Positions 48,777 to 59,304 of a DNA stretch of 64,000 nt are shown piece by piece. This DNA comes from Brassica napus (lineage: Eukaryota; Streptophyta; Magnoliopsida; Brassicales; Brassicaceae), in the NCBI RefSeq assembly GCF_020379485.1, contig NC_063437.1, positions 6,086,806 to 6,150,805 of the forward strand, given 5' to 3'. The notes under the pieces are model-generated. The model made no database searches. It saw only the letters and a list, made by a program, of their open reading frames with translations, and had not been told where the DNA came from. Within the stretch, counting starts at the first letter, position 1, and each line of letters opens with the position of its first letter. The translations under genes were made by a program, and so were the position numbers.

Positions 48777-49829
48777 ATGTCGAAAATAGCAAACAGAGAC
48801 TATGCAGCCCTTAATCTCTCCGGAGACAACTACTTGCAGTGGGCGCTAGATACAAAGATCAGCTTAAGGTCAATGGGACTTGGTGATACTATCACCAAGG
48901 ACAACAATGAGAATGAAAAAAATAGATACAGGGCTATAAGCTTTATACGCCATCATCTCATTGAAAGTCTGAAAGATCAGTACATGACAATTGAAAATCC
49001 ACTAGACCTTTGGAATGCTTTACAGCATAGATATGATCACCAGAAAACGGTGTTACTCCCAAAGGCTAGGAATGACTGGATGAATCTCAGATTCTTAGAT
49101 TTCAAGTCAATGGATGAGTATAATTCAGCCTTGTTCAAAACAGTTTCGATACTAAGGCTTTGTGGTGAAGAAGTAACCGAAGAGGAGTTGCTTGAAAAGA
49201 CCTACACTACGTTCCATCAGTCGAACATGATACTGCAACAGCAGTACAGAGTGAAAGGTTTCGCCACATATACTGATCTGATCTCGTTCCTGCTCTTGGC
49301 CGAGGCAAACAATAAGCTTCTGATGAAGAACAGTGAAGCCAGACCTGTTGGAACAGCAGCATTGCCCGAAGCCCATGAGGTTGAAAAGAAAGATCCCAAA
49401 GAGTGCAACTACGCCCAAGATAATAGAAGATCACACGACAATGGCCGTGGTGGATACAAGAGGCGGGGCCGTGACAACTACTCAAACGGCCGAGACAACT
49501 ACTCGACCGGCCAAAAAGGAAACCACAATAACCGTGGTCGTGGTTCCAATTACGGCCGTGGCCGAGGTAGTTATGGCTGAGGTCGAGGCGGCATATCCAA
49601 ACCGCCTTACTCGACCAAGTCCGTTTGTCACAGGTGTGGGATGGACAACCATTGGGCCAAGAATTGTAGAACCCCTAAGCACCTATGTGAACTATATCAA
49701 GAGAGTCTCAAGAACAAGAACCCGGAGGCTCACATGGTTCACAATTCTGGATATGATGCTGATAATGAATCCGACTTTGCTAATGATGACCTAATGGATT
49801 TTGAGACTTCTGATTGTCTCAAAGACTAG
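48777..49829 (+). pseudogene. Copia gag with zinc knuckle
   Basis: The ATG at 48777 starts MSKIANRDYAALNLSGDNY, typical of the UBN2-type Copia gag. The frame continues through a Gly/Arg-rich segment and the knuckle CHRCGMDNHWAKNC (CX2CX4HX4C intact, 49628-49669) to TAG at 49827-49829. A TGA at 49578-49580 interrupts it in a GRGSYG-x-GRGG run, where CGA (Arg) is the likely original. The frame is otherwise open. Pol follows in the same frame after a 138-nt AT-rich spacer. Confidence 0.88.
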
Positions 49830-49967
49830 ATTTCAAATCACTTGTCTTATTGCTTTATGATTGCTTTGGTGTTTTTATTTTATTGTTTGGTGTTATGACT
49901 TTTATAATAAGAAAGTTTTTAAAGTTTTATAAAGTCTCTAAGATTAGAAATTTTATTACTTATAGAA
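49830..49967 (+). other. Intron-like spacer between gag and pol
   Basis: 138 bases, T-rich, ending TTATTACTTATAG just before AAATG of pol, composition and end like a plant intron. No GT donor in the right phase that removes the gag stop and rejoins pol was found in this copy. Confidence 0.4.
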
Positions 49968-52900
49968 ATGAATGATGAAAAGAGTATACTTGTGGTGGAT
50001 AGTGGCACAAGTCACACAATACTTAGAGACAAAAGATACTTCATGAATCTCATAATGCAAAGTGCAAAAGTACACACCATTGTGGGTGAGGCCAGCCTGA
50101 TTGAAGGTCACGGCCAGGCCTATGTATTGATGCCCAAGGGCACTCATCTAGAGATCAAAACTGCCTTGTATTTCCCAAGCTCTAGAAGAAGCTTATTGAG
50201 TTTCAAAGACATAAGATTGAATGGTTTCCATCTTGAAACATGGAAAAAAGGAAACAAAGAATTCCTTAACATAATCTCGATCACCAAAGGCAATAAGAAG
50301 ATCCTAGAGACCATACCTGCAATATCTACTGGTCTATACTATGCAAAGATCAGTATGATCGAGGCTAATGCCTCCGAGATATTCACTTTATGGCATAACC
50401 GCCTTGGCCATCCCGGAACAAGTATGATGCGAAAACTGATAATGAATTCACAAGGGCACACGTTCAAAGGAGTTGTCCCATATAATCTCACATGTGCAGC
50501 ATGTGCACAAGGGAAACTCATAACTAGGCCATCACCAGCCAAAGTTAATAAAGAGACCTTAAACTTTCTGGAAAGGATTCAAGGAGACATATGCGGACCA
50601 ATACACCCACCTAGTGGGACGTTTAGATACTTCATGGTCCTCATTGATGCATCGACCAGATGGTCGCATGTGTGTCTACTATCCACATGAAACTTGGCCT
50701 TTGCACGCCTGCTTGCTCAGATAATAAGACTGAGAGCAAACTTTCCAGATTTCCCTCTTAAGACTATACGTCTAGACAATGCTGGTGAGTTCACGTCCCA
50801 GGCGTTTAATGAATACTATATGGGGGTCAGTGTAGAACACTCCGTGGCACATGTACATACACAGAACGGCTTGGCCGAATCCTTCATTAAACGTATCCAG
50901 CTGATATCCCGGCCATAACTAATGAAATCTAGACTCCCGGTATCAGCATGGGGACATGTGGTTTTACATGCAGCATAACTGATTCGCATTAGGCCATCTA
51001 GTGAGCATAGATATTCACCATCCCAATTACTTACGGATCATGAGCCAGACGTGTCCCACATCAAAACATTCGGATGTGACGTCTATGTTCCAATTGCTCC
51101 ACCACAGAGAACTAAGATGAGACCACAGAGGAGGATGAGAATATATGTAGGATATGACTCTCCAACTATTATAAAGTATCTTGAGCCGACAACCAGTGAT
51201 TTATTTAAGGCCAGATACGCAGACTCACGGTTTGATGAGTTCACATATCCGACCTTAGGGGGAGATAATAGCCGGTTGATTAAAGAAATAGAATGGTCTC
51301 GACCATCAACATCTTGGCAAGATCCTCGGACTAGAGAATGTGATATGAAAGTCCAAAAGATTATACATATTCAAAAGCTAGCTAATCAACTGCCAGATAC
51401 ATTTGCTGACCCAAATAGAGTGACAAAGTCATATATCCCGGCTTGTAATGCACCCATAAGAATAGATGTCCAGAAGGGACAATGTCAAGTGGCTACAGAG
51501 TCTAAACAACGTTTGAAACATGGTAGACCAATTGGTTCCAAAGATAAACAGCCTCGGAAGTCCAAGAGAGGTGTTGGATCCGAGAGCATCAAGGAAACCG
51601 TCCAGGACATTGATGGACCGGCCGAGCCGACCAGGACGGTCGAGCCGAGTAGGCCGGCCACACCAGATGATCCGGCCGTTCCGCATAGTGAGGTTCGGGA
51701 TGCTGGACTTCATGGGACACCAGGGCCGGACAGTCAAGAGATCTCTATAAACTACATGATGTCTGGAACACAATGGAACAGAAAAGATATCAACGTTGAT
51801 GATATATTTGCATACAAGGTAGCACTTGAGATCATGGATATAGATGAGGATCTAGAACCCACATCCATACAAGAATGCATGCAGAGATCAGATTGAATCA
51901 AATGGAAAGAAGCTATAAACGTGGAGTTAGAATCATTGAGAAAGAGAGGCGTTTTTGGCCCTATAATCCGGACACCAAGTGATGTCAAACCAGTGGGATA
52001 CAAATGGATCTTTGTGAGAAAGAGAAATGAGAAAGGAGAAGTAGTGAGATACAAAGCACGGCTTGTAGCACAAGGATTCTCACAGAGACCAGGAATAGAT
52101 TATAAGGAGACTTACTCCCCTGTGGTGGATACAACTACATTGAGATACTTAATCAGTCTGGCCGTAAAAGATAAAATAGATTTACGCCTAATGGATGTAG
52201 TGACTCCATATTTATATGGTCCACTGGATAATGAAATTCATATGAGAGTTCCAGAGGGTATTGAACTCAATGAAAAGAAAGGTTCTCGAGAACAACATTG
52301 TATTAAGCTGAATAAAGCCTTATATGGTTTAAAGCAATCAGGTCGAATGTGGTACAACAGATTATCAGAGTACCTAGTGAAAGAGGGTTATAAGAACGAT
52401 CCAATAAGTCCATATATTTTTATAAAGAAATTCGACAGCAAGGGCTTTGTGATAATGTCGGTTTATGTGGACGACCTGAATATAATAGGAACCCCTGGAG
52501 AGATTTCCCAAACAGTCGAATGTCTAAAGAAAGAATTCGAGATGAAAGACTTAGGAAAAACTAAGTTCTGTTTGGGACTACAGTTTGAGTATGTAGAGAA
52601 AGGAATCCTTGTGCATCAAAATACTTATACATAAAAGATACTCAAGCAGTTTAATATGGACCAGGCTCACCCCTTGTCGAGTCCTATGGTCGTGAGGTCC
52701 TTAGACCTAAAAAAGGATCCATTCGGACCTAAGAAGCCGAACGAGGAGACACTCGGGCCGGAGGTGCCTTACCTAAGTGCCATTGGGGCCTTAATGTACT
52801 TGGCTAGTCATACTAGACCGGACATCAGCTTTGCCGTAAGCTTACTGTCTAGATTCAGTTCATGTCCGACTTTAAGGCACTGGAATGGAGTGAAACATCT

Positions 52901-53561
52901 GTTAAGATATCTGCAAGGAACAAAGGATCTTGGTTTGTTCTATACCGGCCGGCCAGGAGAGAGTTTGGCCGGGTATGCAGACGCTGGGTACTTGTCCGAC
53001 CCACATCAGGCTAGATCTCAAACAGGCTATGTGTTTATGCACAGTGGGGCTGCAGTATGTTGGCGTTCCACGAAGCAGACCTTAGTGGCCACATCTTCCA
53101 ATCATGCCGAGATCATAGCCATGTATGAAGCAAGCCGAGAGCTTGTTTGGTTGAGGAACATGACCAGCCATGTCCTAAAAGAGAGTGGTCTGGCCGTGGG
53201 AAAGGAAAAGGAAGAGCCAATGATCATCTACGAGGACAATGCAGCTTGCATTGCTCAGCTCAAAGAAGGATACATTAAAGGAGATAGAACGAAGCACATC
53301 CTGACCAAGTTCTTCTTCACCCACGACCTGCAGAAGGCAAAGGATGTTCAAGTGGTTCAAGTTCGGCCAAGTGACAATTCAGCCGACCTCTTCACCAAGT
53401 CTCTGCCAACCTCAACGTTCAAGAAGCTGGTTCATCAGAATAGGAATGCGCCAGCTGAAGGATCTTCAGTGATGCCTTCATCAGGGGGAGTGTCGTGCGT
53501 TGTACTCTTTTTCCTGTCTACGGTTTCCATTTTTCCCACCTTGGGTTTTTGGTTTTCCTAG
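49968..53561 (+). pseudogene. Copia pol: protease, integrase, reverse transcriptase, RNase H
   Basis: In order: protease active site VVDSGTSHT (about 49986-50012), a GAG-pre-integrase zinc region (LWHNRLGHPG ... CAACAQGK, 50390-50515), the integrase core (GDICGPI, ENAGEFTS-like RLDNAGEFTS), reverse transcriptase (GYKWIFVRKRNEKGEV, ARLVAQGFSQ, active site YVDD near 52465) and RNase H (GYADAGYLSD, then DLFTKSLP near 53380). In-frame stops lie at 50688 (TGA), 50916 (TAA), 50976 (TAA), 51894 (TGA) and 52632 (TAA), before the final stop at 53559. The frame is never shifted. Catalytic motifs remain readable, but no full enzyme can be made. Confidence 0.9.
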
Positions 53562-53626
53562 AGAGGTTTTAATGAGGCAACCTCGTGCATGATACAAACC
53601 CATATGGTTATAGCATCCAAGGGGAG

Positions 53627-53916
53627 TGTTATAAATCATGAGTGGATTGCTACTAACCAAGATAAGCAAGAACGGCCCATCAGGCCACGACCAGCCCAAG
53701 CCGCGGCCGCGTCCGGAGGAGAGAGAGTCGGCCACACTTTGGCTGACTATAGATCTAGGATGTTTTCATTTTCTCTTCATGTTTATCTTTAAGTAGTTTT
53801 CCAATTTCCTTTGTGTTTAAAGTTTATACTCTTTCCTTTTATCTCTTCCTTGTAACCCTATAAGGGAAGACATTATTCAGAAATAAGACACACAAATTCC
53901 CCATTCTTTTACAACA
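53627..53916 (+). repeat. 3' LTR of the Copia element
   Basis: 290 bp, same ends as the 5' LTR, preceded by the polypurine tract at 53619-53626. Confidence 0.93.
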
Positions 53917-54261
53917 ATAGTTATCATTTTTTTGCTCTAAAAAAACAATTTTTCCAAGAAAGTTTATAGAGAAAACAAGTTTCTATACAAAGATGTTCTA
54001 AAAGGGGACTGGAAGAATATTTTCTGTATTTTTCAAAAAAAAAAAAAAAAAAAAATTTTCTGTAAAACAAAGAAAGTTCAAAGTCTTAGAATCATTGAAA
54101 ATCACATAGGCGCTTCAGCAGAGAACACAGAAGTATTATTTATCGCAATTTCCATAAATCATCCAAAAAGTTAAAATATAGAAAATATAAAACATTAAAA
54201 GAGTGGTAGACGGGTTGTCAATTGTGTGGACACAAAATAATAAGGCAGGAGTAGACAAAAG

Positions 54262-55046
54262 TGTAACGCCCCGCTAATGGTTTTCCATACCTGTCCATTT
54301 GGTCTATGGACCTCATGCCGTTCCGTTCAACGTGTGATGCGTTAACTTTTCCAAGGATCGTCGTTTATTGACTTTGCAATATGACGTATCTTCGTGTTTT
54401 GCTCTTATTCGCATAATATCACGAATCATTTTCTGATAGATAATCCATTTTTGTACTATTTTAGCTCTACCACACTTATCTCAGAAATTCTTTCTAGATG
54501 TGTGATCAAAAGATAAGTACACTTTGGTGACATAGATAGCCTAATCAATTTTTTTAAGTCCTTCCACATATAGCAGAACCTAAGATATTACAATTCCCTC
54601 AGTCTCACAGTACACAATGTCCTCGTTGCATCCCAGGATCATCATCCATGTTATTGTGAGCCTTCGTAGGATTCCACACTCTTCTGGATTCGGCCCTGAT
54701 ACCACTTGTAACGCACGATCGCCCACAGCTAATGAGCCTCCCATGACGGTCATTCGGTACATTCCATCTGACATAAGGTGCGCTAATTTTTCGGAGACTC
54801 GAAAGTCTTGTTTTCTCACCCTTCAATCACCACATGACATTTCTATGTGCTTTGGTCTCACTTGTACGATATCGTGAATCACTTCTTGATAAGTTACCTA
54901 TGCTTCCACTACTTCAGCTTAAGCATGCTTAATTCAAGTGTTCTTTATGGATGTGTGACCAAAAAAATAAGTACAATTTTGCAATATAGGTAGTCAACTC
55001 AATTATCTTAAGCCCTTAAACAGACACCACAAACCATGATGTTACA
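54262..55046 (-). mobile_element. TRIM-like miniature LTR element
   Basis: Two diverged direct repeats, 54262-54592 (331 bp) and 54707-55046 (340 bp), both start TGTAACGC and end TTACA. They enclose only 114 bp. On the minus strand the upstream repeat is followed, after AG, by TGGTATCAGGGCC (54704-54692), one base from the initiator-Met primer site. A purine tract (GAGACTGAGGGAAT) precedes the other repeat. Flanks AAAAG and AAAAA could be a decayed 5-bp duplication. There is no coding capacity. LTR, PBS, PPT and miniature interior are the definition of a TRIM. Confidence 0.75.
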
Positions 55047-55049
55047 AAA

Positions 55050-56598
55050 AAAAATATTTTGCCTCAAACATATAATTTTCATTCACCAAACACTTCAATA
55101 CAATAGTTTGACCTCATTAACGATTTTCTTGGATGAATGTTAAATTTATTTAACTCAAAACTTTTTGTACAAATGATGTAACTTTGTTTAAAGTGAGACT
55201 TCTAAATTAAAACTGAAACCAAAGCTTGTTGGACCTTCTTACCTGTTTGCAAACAAAAATCTCAGGGATTTGTCAAATCTTCCATTTCCAGAGCCTTGGA
55301 GAGAGTCATTACGGTTTCAAACCAGCTTGTTGATGTAATTGCTTAAGCAGCCTTGGTCCTGAGGAGGTTCTCATTAAAGATTTAACCAAGGAAAAAATGA
55401 AGAGAATTAATATTACATATATATGATTACTAAATTGTTCATACGCTACCCAATGCATGCTTTATTGTACTTTTCCAAACTGCAAGAACGAGTTCACCAA
55501 ACGAATCAGGATGAAACCATTTCTTACACACCCTAAACCGACCATGAAATACAAAAACATGATTATTCGGAAGGATAAAGACTCTAATCCTGAATTAAGA
55601 ACTATAAGCACAATTGAGAGTCGCCAAATAATTAAAGTGAAAACTGTGGACTGGCGTTTCTTCACCAAAAGCGCATATATCCTGATTAGTCTACCCACCA
55701 ATGAGCACCATTTCTTGATCCTTAGCCGAGGCCGGAACAGGAACATAGTCCGTAATGAAATAAAAACCGGGCTTCGAATTTAGCCATAGACCAGAACACG
55801 AAAAAAAGCTTCCAATAGTGTTGGTCTCGTACCACTGGTCTAAGAAAGGCGTAAGTACCAGTGCTGGGATGTAGAGAACCACAATGTTTCTTCAGAGAAG
55901 GCGACCCCTCCGGTAGACCACGCCATCATTCTGAACATTGCAAACATGCTGCCTCTGGGAACCAAAGAGCAAGACCATCTCCTTCCATTTGTCAATCTCT
56001 CTTTTGCCTGTCTCATGGCCAATCGATGGAAGATCCCGGAGGAATTTTCATGACATTTTCATGGTCACTAGATAACAGTTAACTGAAACAAGGTGAACAC
56101 TAAAATTAAAACGTTTGGAATTCGCACAACAAAAAAAGGTGGATATTTTGACTAATTTTTGTGTCAAAATAGTTTGTCACAATATTGTGACTAATTGTTA
56201 ACTAACTTGTGACCGAGTTATTATGTTACAAAATGGTAACTATTTGGTCATAATATTGTGACTGAATGTTAACTAACAAAATAATGTCACAAATGATGAT
56301 GAATTAGAGACGAAAAAATTGTCATAATTGTTGCTATAAATTATGCGATCAAAATGTTATTAATTTTATGATTTCAATGCCTAAATTTATGCCATCAACG
56401 TAACTGTTATGAAAATCATATAATTTTTACATGTGATAAAATTAAGCAATAAAATAAAATATATATTAATCATGTAAAGAGTCCGTAGAACAATAATAGC
56501 TTAGCAATCTAAACTATTAAAACATGAGTACAAAATTAAAATAACCCTGAATTTTTCTAAAGAATTACAATTCTATGCCACTAAGATAATAACATTTA
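55050..56598. other. Intergenic DNA with unassigned coding-like pieces
   Basis: On the minus strand, 55890-55725 reads LDQWYETNTIGSFF, then SGLWLNSKPGFYFITDYVPV and KDQEMVLIGG. Upstream (about 56030-55890) lies EIDKWKEMVLLFGSQRQHV with a stop before they could join. Another piece near 55370-55300 reads RTSSGPRLLKQLHQQAGLKP. These look like exon fragments, but I do not recognise the genes. 56140-56590 is AT-rich repeat. Confidence 0.3.
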
Positions 56599-56894
56599 TC
56601 TATTATATTAAAACAGAAGTCATGACTTATTTCATGTATGATATTTTAAAATGGACCATCCTTTAATTTTTTTAAATTAAATGAATTTGTATTCTTTAAG
56701 CGACATATTAATTGCATTAGAAATATCTTTATATTCACCAAAAGAATCAAGGTCTTTACATATGCAACTAACTTTTAAAATTTAACCATCAATATAATTG
56801 ATTATAAATTGATATCTATTATTTATTTTACTAAAGACTAATATTACACAAAAACAATATAAACTCATAATATGTAGCGGACATATTGATTATA
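56599..56894 (+). mobile_element. Orphan Helitron 5' end
   Basis: A|TCTATTATATTAAAACAGAA at 56599 is a canonical 5' terminus of the same family as the 7-8 kb Helitrons. No matching 3' end was seen before the MULE MITE at 56895. Confidence 0.5.
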
Positions 56895-57451
56895 GGGCAA
56901 TTGTCAATAATAGCATATTTTGAAGTTTATGTCTCAAAAATAGCACTAGAAGGAGAAAGTCACAAAAATGACATTCATTAAAGGGTAAAATATCCCTAAT
57001 ACCCTTGGTTTAAAATTAAATAAACAAACAAAAATAAATAAAAATAAATAAAATAAAAATAAAAAAAATAAAAAATAAAAAATAAAATTTTTTTTATAGT
57101 TTCAGATTATATGTTTTCAGATTCGAAATTTTTATAAATTTTTTTTTTTTGAAATTTTTTTTGAAATTTTTTTTGAAATTTTTTTTATTTTTTTTTCAAA
57201 TTTTCTTTTTATAATTTAAAAATACATTTTGAAACTGTTTTTAAAATTTTTATTTTTTATTTTTTATAAAATTTTAAACCATAATTTCAAAACCCCACCC
57301 CTTAACTCTAAACCCTAAGGTTTGGATTAATTAACCCAAGGGGTATAAATGTATATTTACCTCTTTAATGAAACCTATTTTTGTGACTTTGAACCTTGAG
57401 TGCTACTTTGGGAACAAAAACTTGGTTTAGTGCTATCCTAGTCTTTTTCTC
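56895..57451. mobile_element. MULE-type MITE with 9-bp target duplication
   Basis: Flanked by exact TTGATTATA at 56886-56894 and 57452-57460. Ends are GGGCAATTGTCAATAATAGCA and, inverted, GAGAAAAAGACTAGGATAGCA, only partly alike. The interior has TTTATGTCTCAAAAATAGCA, AAACCCTAA-type tracts and long A/T runs. This is a widespread Brassicaceae repeat as far as I recall. Confidence 0.78.
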
Positions 57452-57468
57452 TTGATTATACACTACAA
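57438..57468 (+). repeat. 31-bp direct repeat, copy 1
   Basis: Starts CTAGTCTTTTTCTCTTGATT; identical to 58298-58328. This copy is the original, because its first 14 bases are the end of the MULE MITE and the next 9 its target duplication. Confidence 0.9.
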
Positions 57469-58297
57469 CTAGGTGTCTTGCCCGCACATGCAGACCTAAT
57501 CTTCTTATAGATATTTATTATTTTATATTTTGTTGATTCAAAACAATATGTTAAGTTATTATTTATATTCTTAACAAGTTTATACCAAACATAAAATAAT
57601 TTATATATGACAGAAAATTTCATTAAAATATATATACTAATTATTGTGTTAAATTTTTTTAAACACTCATGTATTAGGAATGTTTTAGACTATATTTTTA
57701 TAAAAATGTTTTTTCTTCATTAATATTTAATTATATATTGTTTTATATCTTAATTAATTATATATTGTTTTATATCTTAATTTTATAATAAAAATATTAT
57801 TTAAAGATAACAACACAATATATAAGTATTATCTTATTTTTTAGAAATAAAAATTATTATTTCAAGATAACAACAAAATATATGAGAATTATCTTTTTAG
57901 AAATTTAATATTATTAATTTAAAATTCGTTTTTGGTTCAATTATTATATATAAAAATTTACTAAGGGTAACAACGACATTAACCAGTCTAACTTTTTAAC
58001 GTGAGAGTTCGATTACAAATGTTTTTCTTCATTAATATTTAATTATATTGTTTTATATCTTAATTTTTATAATAAAAATATTATTTAAAGATAACAACAC
58101 AATATATAAGTATTATCTTATTTTGTAGAAATATAAAATATTATTTCAAGATAAAAAAAAAATATATGAGAATTATCTTTTTAGAATTTAATATTATTAG
58201 TATGAAATTCGTTTTTAATTAAATTATTATATATAAAAATTTATTAAGGGTAACAACGACATTAACCATTCTAACTTTTAACGTGAGAGCTTGGAAT
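57469..58297 (-). mobile_element. Helitron-type element, inverted relative of 9770-10574
   Basis: On the minus strand the 3' end reads GCATGTGCGGGCAAGACAC then CTAG (57469-57472). The interior carries two repeats with AAGATAACAACACAATATA (57790 and 58078 regions) and TCTAACTTTTTAACGTGAGAG. It is framed by a 31-bp direct repeat, which Helitrons do not normally make. Confidence 0.55.
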
Positions 58298-58328
58298 CTA
58301 GTCTTTTTCTCTTGATTATACACTACAA
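58298..58328 (+). repeat. 31-bp direct repeat, copy 2
   Basis: Identical to 57438-57468, on the far side of the Helitron-type element. Confidence 0.9.
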
Positions 58329-58765
58329 TAAGCATTTTCAAGATTATGTCTTTCACTCGTGGGTACGTGGCAACTAAATATAATCACTAAAATATTGATT
58401 TAACATCATTTGGTTAAATACCAAAATAACTAGGTTGATGTTTTGAATTTATTAGACCTTATACAAACTGTGCGTTAGTGGTGAAGTAACCTTTATTTCA
58501 TTACTTTGATTTGTGATGATATTAATTTGATCTATGATGATATTACTTTGATCTAGGTTAATAACATTTCATATAGTTTCAAATCTAACAAATTTTTAAA
58601 ATACTTCAGTTTCTGTTTATTTAGTTAATAATTATCTGAAACATTATAAACAATATATATATATATATATATTGAAATATAATAACCTAGATATAACTTA
58701 ATTAATTATATTAGCAAACATAAAAAGTAAAAATAATACCCGAGATCTAGTTCACGATTAAAGTA

Positions 58766-58889
58766 AATTAATTTATTATCTAATTTAATATAGAGGTATA
58801 CGCTTAGCCTTCTGCACGAAAGAGGCTTTCATGATGGAAGCGTTGAAGAACTTCAGAATTAATTTATTATCTAATTTAATATAGAGGTA
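58766..58889 (+). repeat. 33-bp direct repeat flanking a 58-bp segment
   Basis: AATTAATTTATTATCTAATT and the following 13 bases occur at 58766-58798 and 58857-58889. The 58 bases between are GC-richer than the surroundings and unlike them. Confidence 0.85.
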
Positions 58890-59304
58890 ATGCTGCTCGT
58901 AGATAGAAGAACGGTGAGTTCAGGGGAAACCTGGTGTCCAATTAGATTTATGGATAAACCATGTGGAACTTGGATTAAGTTTGGTGATATGCGATTCTGA
59001 TTTCAAGGTTATGTCCACTTTAGAATGTATGTTGTGGTTCACGAGAATCTTCAGATTCCAAGGGTTATCTCGAATTCAGAATCATACTATTTTAAACGTT
59101 TCAATTTAAAAGTATGATTATAAGATGATTGCATTTGCTGGTTTTATTTTCGATGTAAAGATGTTCAGTTGACCATGGACGTTGGGACAAAATCAATTTC
59201 ATCTCTTTGTTAAGAGAAAGGTTTTGACGTTTTGTCTCATGTCTTGGTTCTCTCTCTCTCTCTTTGTTTCTAATGGTTATATATTTTTTTCTTTTTTGGT
59301 TCAG
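58890..59304. other. Unassigned sequence upstream of the TFIIB fragment
   Basis: Moderate GC and possible exon-like text, but no domain recognised. A CT run lies near 59251-59265, and a T-rich tract with TTCAG ends at 59304. Confidence 0.35.

Larger units (their letters stand above)
47459..53916 (+). mobile_element. Complete Copia retrotransposon, decayed by nonsense mutations
   Basis: 6458 bp with LTRs at 47459-47751 and 53627-53916 and the 5-bp target duplication ATAGT (47454-47458 and 53917-53921). The leader after the left LTR has CGTTATCAGCACG at the PBS position, only partly like the usual TGGTATCAGAGC. A polypurine tract AAGGGGAG abuts the right LTR. The polyprotein order gag, protease, integrase, RT, RNase H identifies Copia. 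Everything lies in one frame without frameshifts but with six in-frame nonsense codons plus the gag stop. Confidence 0.95.
46690..53955. mobile_element. MULE-type element with 55-bp inverted ends, split by a Copia element
   Basis: The left end (from 46690) and the inverted right end (to 53955) match over 55 bases with four mismatches once the Copia insertion (47459-53916 and one ATAGT) is removed. Both start GGRAAAATTGTTTTTTTAGA. Flanks are exact AAGAAAGTT at 46681-46689 and 53956-53964, the 9-bp duplication expected of MULEs. The unbroken element is about 803 bp, non-coding, with internal GTAGAAATCGATTTC-like repeats (46900-47250). Confidence 0.88.
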
